A stretch of DNA of 8,040 bases from CAYRGS01 sp964423875 (GTDB lineage: Bacteria; UBA8248; JACPRG01; G963555815): NCBI GenBank assembly GCA_964423875.1, contig CAYRGS010000135.1, positions 1 to 8,040 of the forward strand, in the 5' to 3' direction. Below the pieces are notes generated by a model, which was not told where the DNA came from, searched no databases, and saw only the letters and a program-made list of their open reading frames with translations. Positions 7,026 to 8,040 of this stretch are shown here, in pieces. A program made the translations under genes and the position numbers. Numbering within the stretch: position 1 is the first letter of the stretch; every line of letters starts with the position of its first letter.

Positions 7026-7344
7026 ATTAACCCAGCCCGGCGTCAACATTCTAAATCCATTGAGGAAGGCCGTGGGCACCGGCTCAACGAAGGTTCTGAT
7101 CACCCCACCTCCCCGAGTACGAACATTCAGATCGTATTTCCCCTTCGTCCTGAAGTCAATCCAAATTTCAACGTCCTTCCGTGAAAACAAGGCGCGCGGA
7201 CCGGCTTTCCGCTCCGACGGCGGTTCTTCTTTTCCGGCGGCTCAACCCCCGCCCGATTAAGCCCCCTCCCCGGGGTTAAGTAAATCCCCTTTCTTTCCGA
7301 TGATTCAAAATATGAGCCACTTTCATGGCCGGGAGGAAGAAACC
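7026..7344. other. Non-coding stretch between mltD-like gene and small zinc ORF
   Basis: This roughly 320-base region separates two divergent starts and probably holds both promoters. I found no convincing -35/-10 pair on either strand. It contains a bulged inverted repeat, TTAAGCCCC (7257-7265) with GGGGTTAA (7272-7279), and a strong ribosome-binding site at its right end. I see no credible RNA gene. Confidence 0.5.
7332..7336 (+). promoter_or_regulatory. Strong Shine-Dalgarno GGAGG before the interrupted zinc ORF
   Basis: GGAGG, followed by AAGA, lies eight bases before ATG 7345. It is the best ribosome-binding site in this part of the window. It marks 7345 as a real translation start even though the frame meets a stop 17 codons later. 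Confidence 0.6.
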
Positions 7345-7530
7345 ATGAGGCCTGCGACACAAGTCATTGAAAAGAAAAACCTTCACCCGGAAGGCTGACC
7401 CCCGCCCAAGCGGTGGTTCTGCACCCGATGCCGCCGGGAAATCGACGGTGAGTCAACGGTCTGTACGGTCCATGAGGGTTTATACATCTTTTACCACGCC
7501 GGATGCCTGGATGATGGAACCAGCCGTTGA
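7345..7530 (+). pseudogene. Small CxxC...HxxC zinc-knuckle protein interrupted by an in-frame TGA
   Basis: From ATG 7345 the frame gives MRPATQVIEKKNLHPEG, a TGA at 7396-7398 (codon 18), then 43 more sense codons to TGA 7528-7530. The second part looks like a real small zinc protein: WFCTRCRREI with Cys26 and Cys29, then LYIFYHAGCL with His51 and Cys54. The spacing C-x2-C-x21-H-x2-C fits the first zinc site of LIM-type domains. No start codon lies between the TGA and the first cysteine. Explanations are a nonsense mutation, a base error, or a missed C in the C5 run at 7399-7403. The last would connect TTG 7367 (KRKTFTRKAD) to the zinc part, but TTG 7367 has no ribosome-binding site. I do not recognise a named family. 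Confidence 0.4.
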
Positions 7531-7769
7531 AGGGCCCGGGAAGTCCGGATGCAATTCGTTCCGAGCCCCTCCCTCACCCCACTCCTCTTCTGGTGAATAT
7601 CTCGCAATCTCTTCGCCCCGGCCTCCTGCGGAAAGACCCGCTTGACCACCATTGTCAGACCTCCGACCTTTCATTTTCCCGCAAGACCGTTTAAAAGATC
7701 CGCGGAGATCGCCTTTCCCTGAAAGTCCCGGTTCGCCCGGTCTCAAAATCGACCCGGTCAGGCGTCTCG

Positions 7770-7798
7770 CGCCGGGCGGCGGTCACGCCGGGCGGCGG
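7770..7798 (+). repeat. Direct repeat CGCCGGGCGGCGG, two copies, period 16
   Basis: CGCCGGGCGGCGG occurs at 7770-7782 and again at 7786-7798, separated by TCA. A 16-base spacing is about one and a half helical turns. The copies sit 60-90 bases before the AA_synth start. Confidence 0.85.
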
Positions 7799-7839
7799 GA
7801 TTTCACCCGTGGATGATTCGGATCAACCGGGCGAAATCC
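7798..7839 (+). promoter_or_regulatory. Inverted repeat in the leader of the AA_synth gene
   Basis: GGATTTCACCCG (7798-7809) and CGGGCGAAATCC (7828-7839) pair at 11 of 12 positions, with one A-C mismatch, around an 18-base loop. The right arm ends ten bases before the ribosome-binding site at 7849-7853. It could be a dimeric regulator's operator or an mRNA hairpin. No T-run follows, so it is not a simple terminator. Confidence 0.5.
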
Positions 7840-7859
7840 AACCCTCACGGAGAACAACG

Positions 7860-8040
7860 ATGCGGATGAAAGCGCGGAAAATCGTCACGATGGTGGAAGA
7901 GATCAGGCGGGAAATCGGGCGGGAGGTCGCGCCCCCCATCCGGAAAGCGGCCGCGATCGCCGTCTTCGAGAACCCCATTGCCGGCCGGTATCAGGAAGAC
8001 CTGGACGACCTCATCGCCATCGGCGAAGAGGCCGGCGGAC
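7860..8040 (+). CDS. AA_synth (DUF1185) family protein, N-terminal part
   Basis: The first 60 codons of a gene that runs off the window. The start RKIVTMVEEIRREIGREV, then PPIRKAAAIAVFENP, then AGRYQEDLDDLIAIGEEAG match the N-terminus of the family known as amino acid synthesis protein (Pfam AA_synth, DUF1185). As far as I know its biochemical role is not established, and the family name is not proof of function. GGAGA at 7849-7853 lies six bases before ATG 7860; a second ATG at 7866 is less well spaced. The structured leader upstream suggests the gene is regulated and may open a new operon. The family call rests on motif memory and is fairly secure; substrate and pathway are unknown. Confidence 0.78.
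   Translation, partial: MRMKARKIVTMVEEIRREIGREVAPPIRKAAAIAVFENPIAGRYQEDLDDLIAIGEEAGG

Larger units (their letters stand above)
7531..7859. other. Non-coding region upstream of the AA_synth gene
   Basis: About 330 bases without a credible gene on either strand. Open frames here have odd composition, with no recognisable motif or ribosome-binding site. The right half holds three copies of CCCGGT (7727, 7736, 7753), a 16-base tandem repeat (7770-7798) and a long inverted repeat (7798-7839). It is therefore a likely promoter and leader region. I could not pick out a convincing -35/-10 pair. Confidence 0.5.

Noticed and set aside
7026..7190. N-terminal extension of the mltD-like protein to ATG 7190
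   Set aside because: The extra 55 residues lack a ribosome-binding site and would place the lipoprotein signal internally.
7396..7398. The in-frame TGA as a selenocysteine codon or as Trp
   Set aside because: Other genes here end in TGA, including the obg/proB and rsfS/traR-like ATGA overlaps, so TGA is a stop. The short CCGC-CCAA-GCGG stem after it does not resemble a bacterial SECIS element, and the residue context (EG-x-PPP) is not a redox motif.
7367..7645. A 92-codon plus-strand frame from TTG 7367
   Set aside because: No ribosome-binding site and low-complexity Ser/Pro/Ala content. Only its first dozen codons might matter, if a base is missing in the C5 run.

Overview
The window is a GC-rich piece of an uncultured, probably Gram-negative (diderm) bacterium. 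It looks like a metagenome scaffold, because a run of ten N joins two contigs at 4044-4053. The diderm call rests on a lipoprotein MltD-type murein hydrolase and a LapA/LapB-like envelope protein. The order rpmA-obg-proB-nadD-rsfS is a common housekeeping arrangement, known for example in Nitrospirota and other deep-branching diderms. I cannot fix the phylum from this window alone.

Positions 1-3916 form a compact plus-strand operon: the end of rpmA (ribosomal protein L27), obg (ribosome-associated GTPase), proB (glutamate 5-kinase, proline synthesis), nadD (NAD synthesis), rsfS (ribosome silencing factor) and a DksA/TraR-type zinc-finger regulator. Two junctions are ATGA overlaps (obg/proB and rsfS/traR-like) and the other gaps are 7-12 bases. 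This indicates one transcript linking ribosome assembly and hibernation, NAD and proline supply, and transcriptional control.

Positions 3957-5345 encode a LapA-type membrane segment, TPR repeats and a C-terminal four-cysteine rubredoxin-like knuckle in one frame. This looks like a LapA-LapB fusion. The gene is cut by the N gap, has an AT-rich, foreign-looking stretch after the gap, and contains a run of 17 G.

Positions 5448-7025 on the minus strand encode an MltD-like lytic transglycosylase lipoprotein with an SLT domain and two or three LysM modules. It converges on the LapB-like gene.

Positions 7026-7859 are mostly non-coding. They hold one small CxxC...HxxC zinc-binding reading frame with a strong ribosome-binding site but an in-frame TGA, several hairpins and a 16-base tandem repeat. 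At 7860 a gene of the AA_synth (DUF1185) family starts and runs off the end of the window.

Most of the window is ordinary housekeeping DNA. The points worth a second look are the interrupted zinc-knuckle ORF, the apparent LapA-LapB fusion with its G17 tract, the suspicious contig join, and the structured leader of the AA_synth gene.
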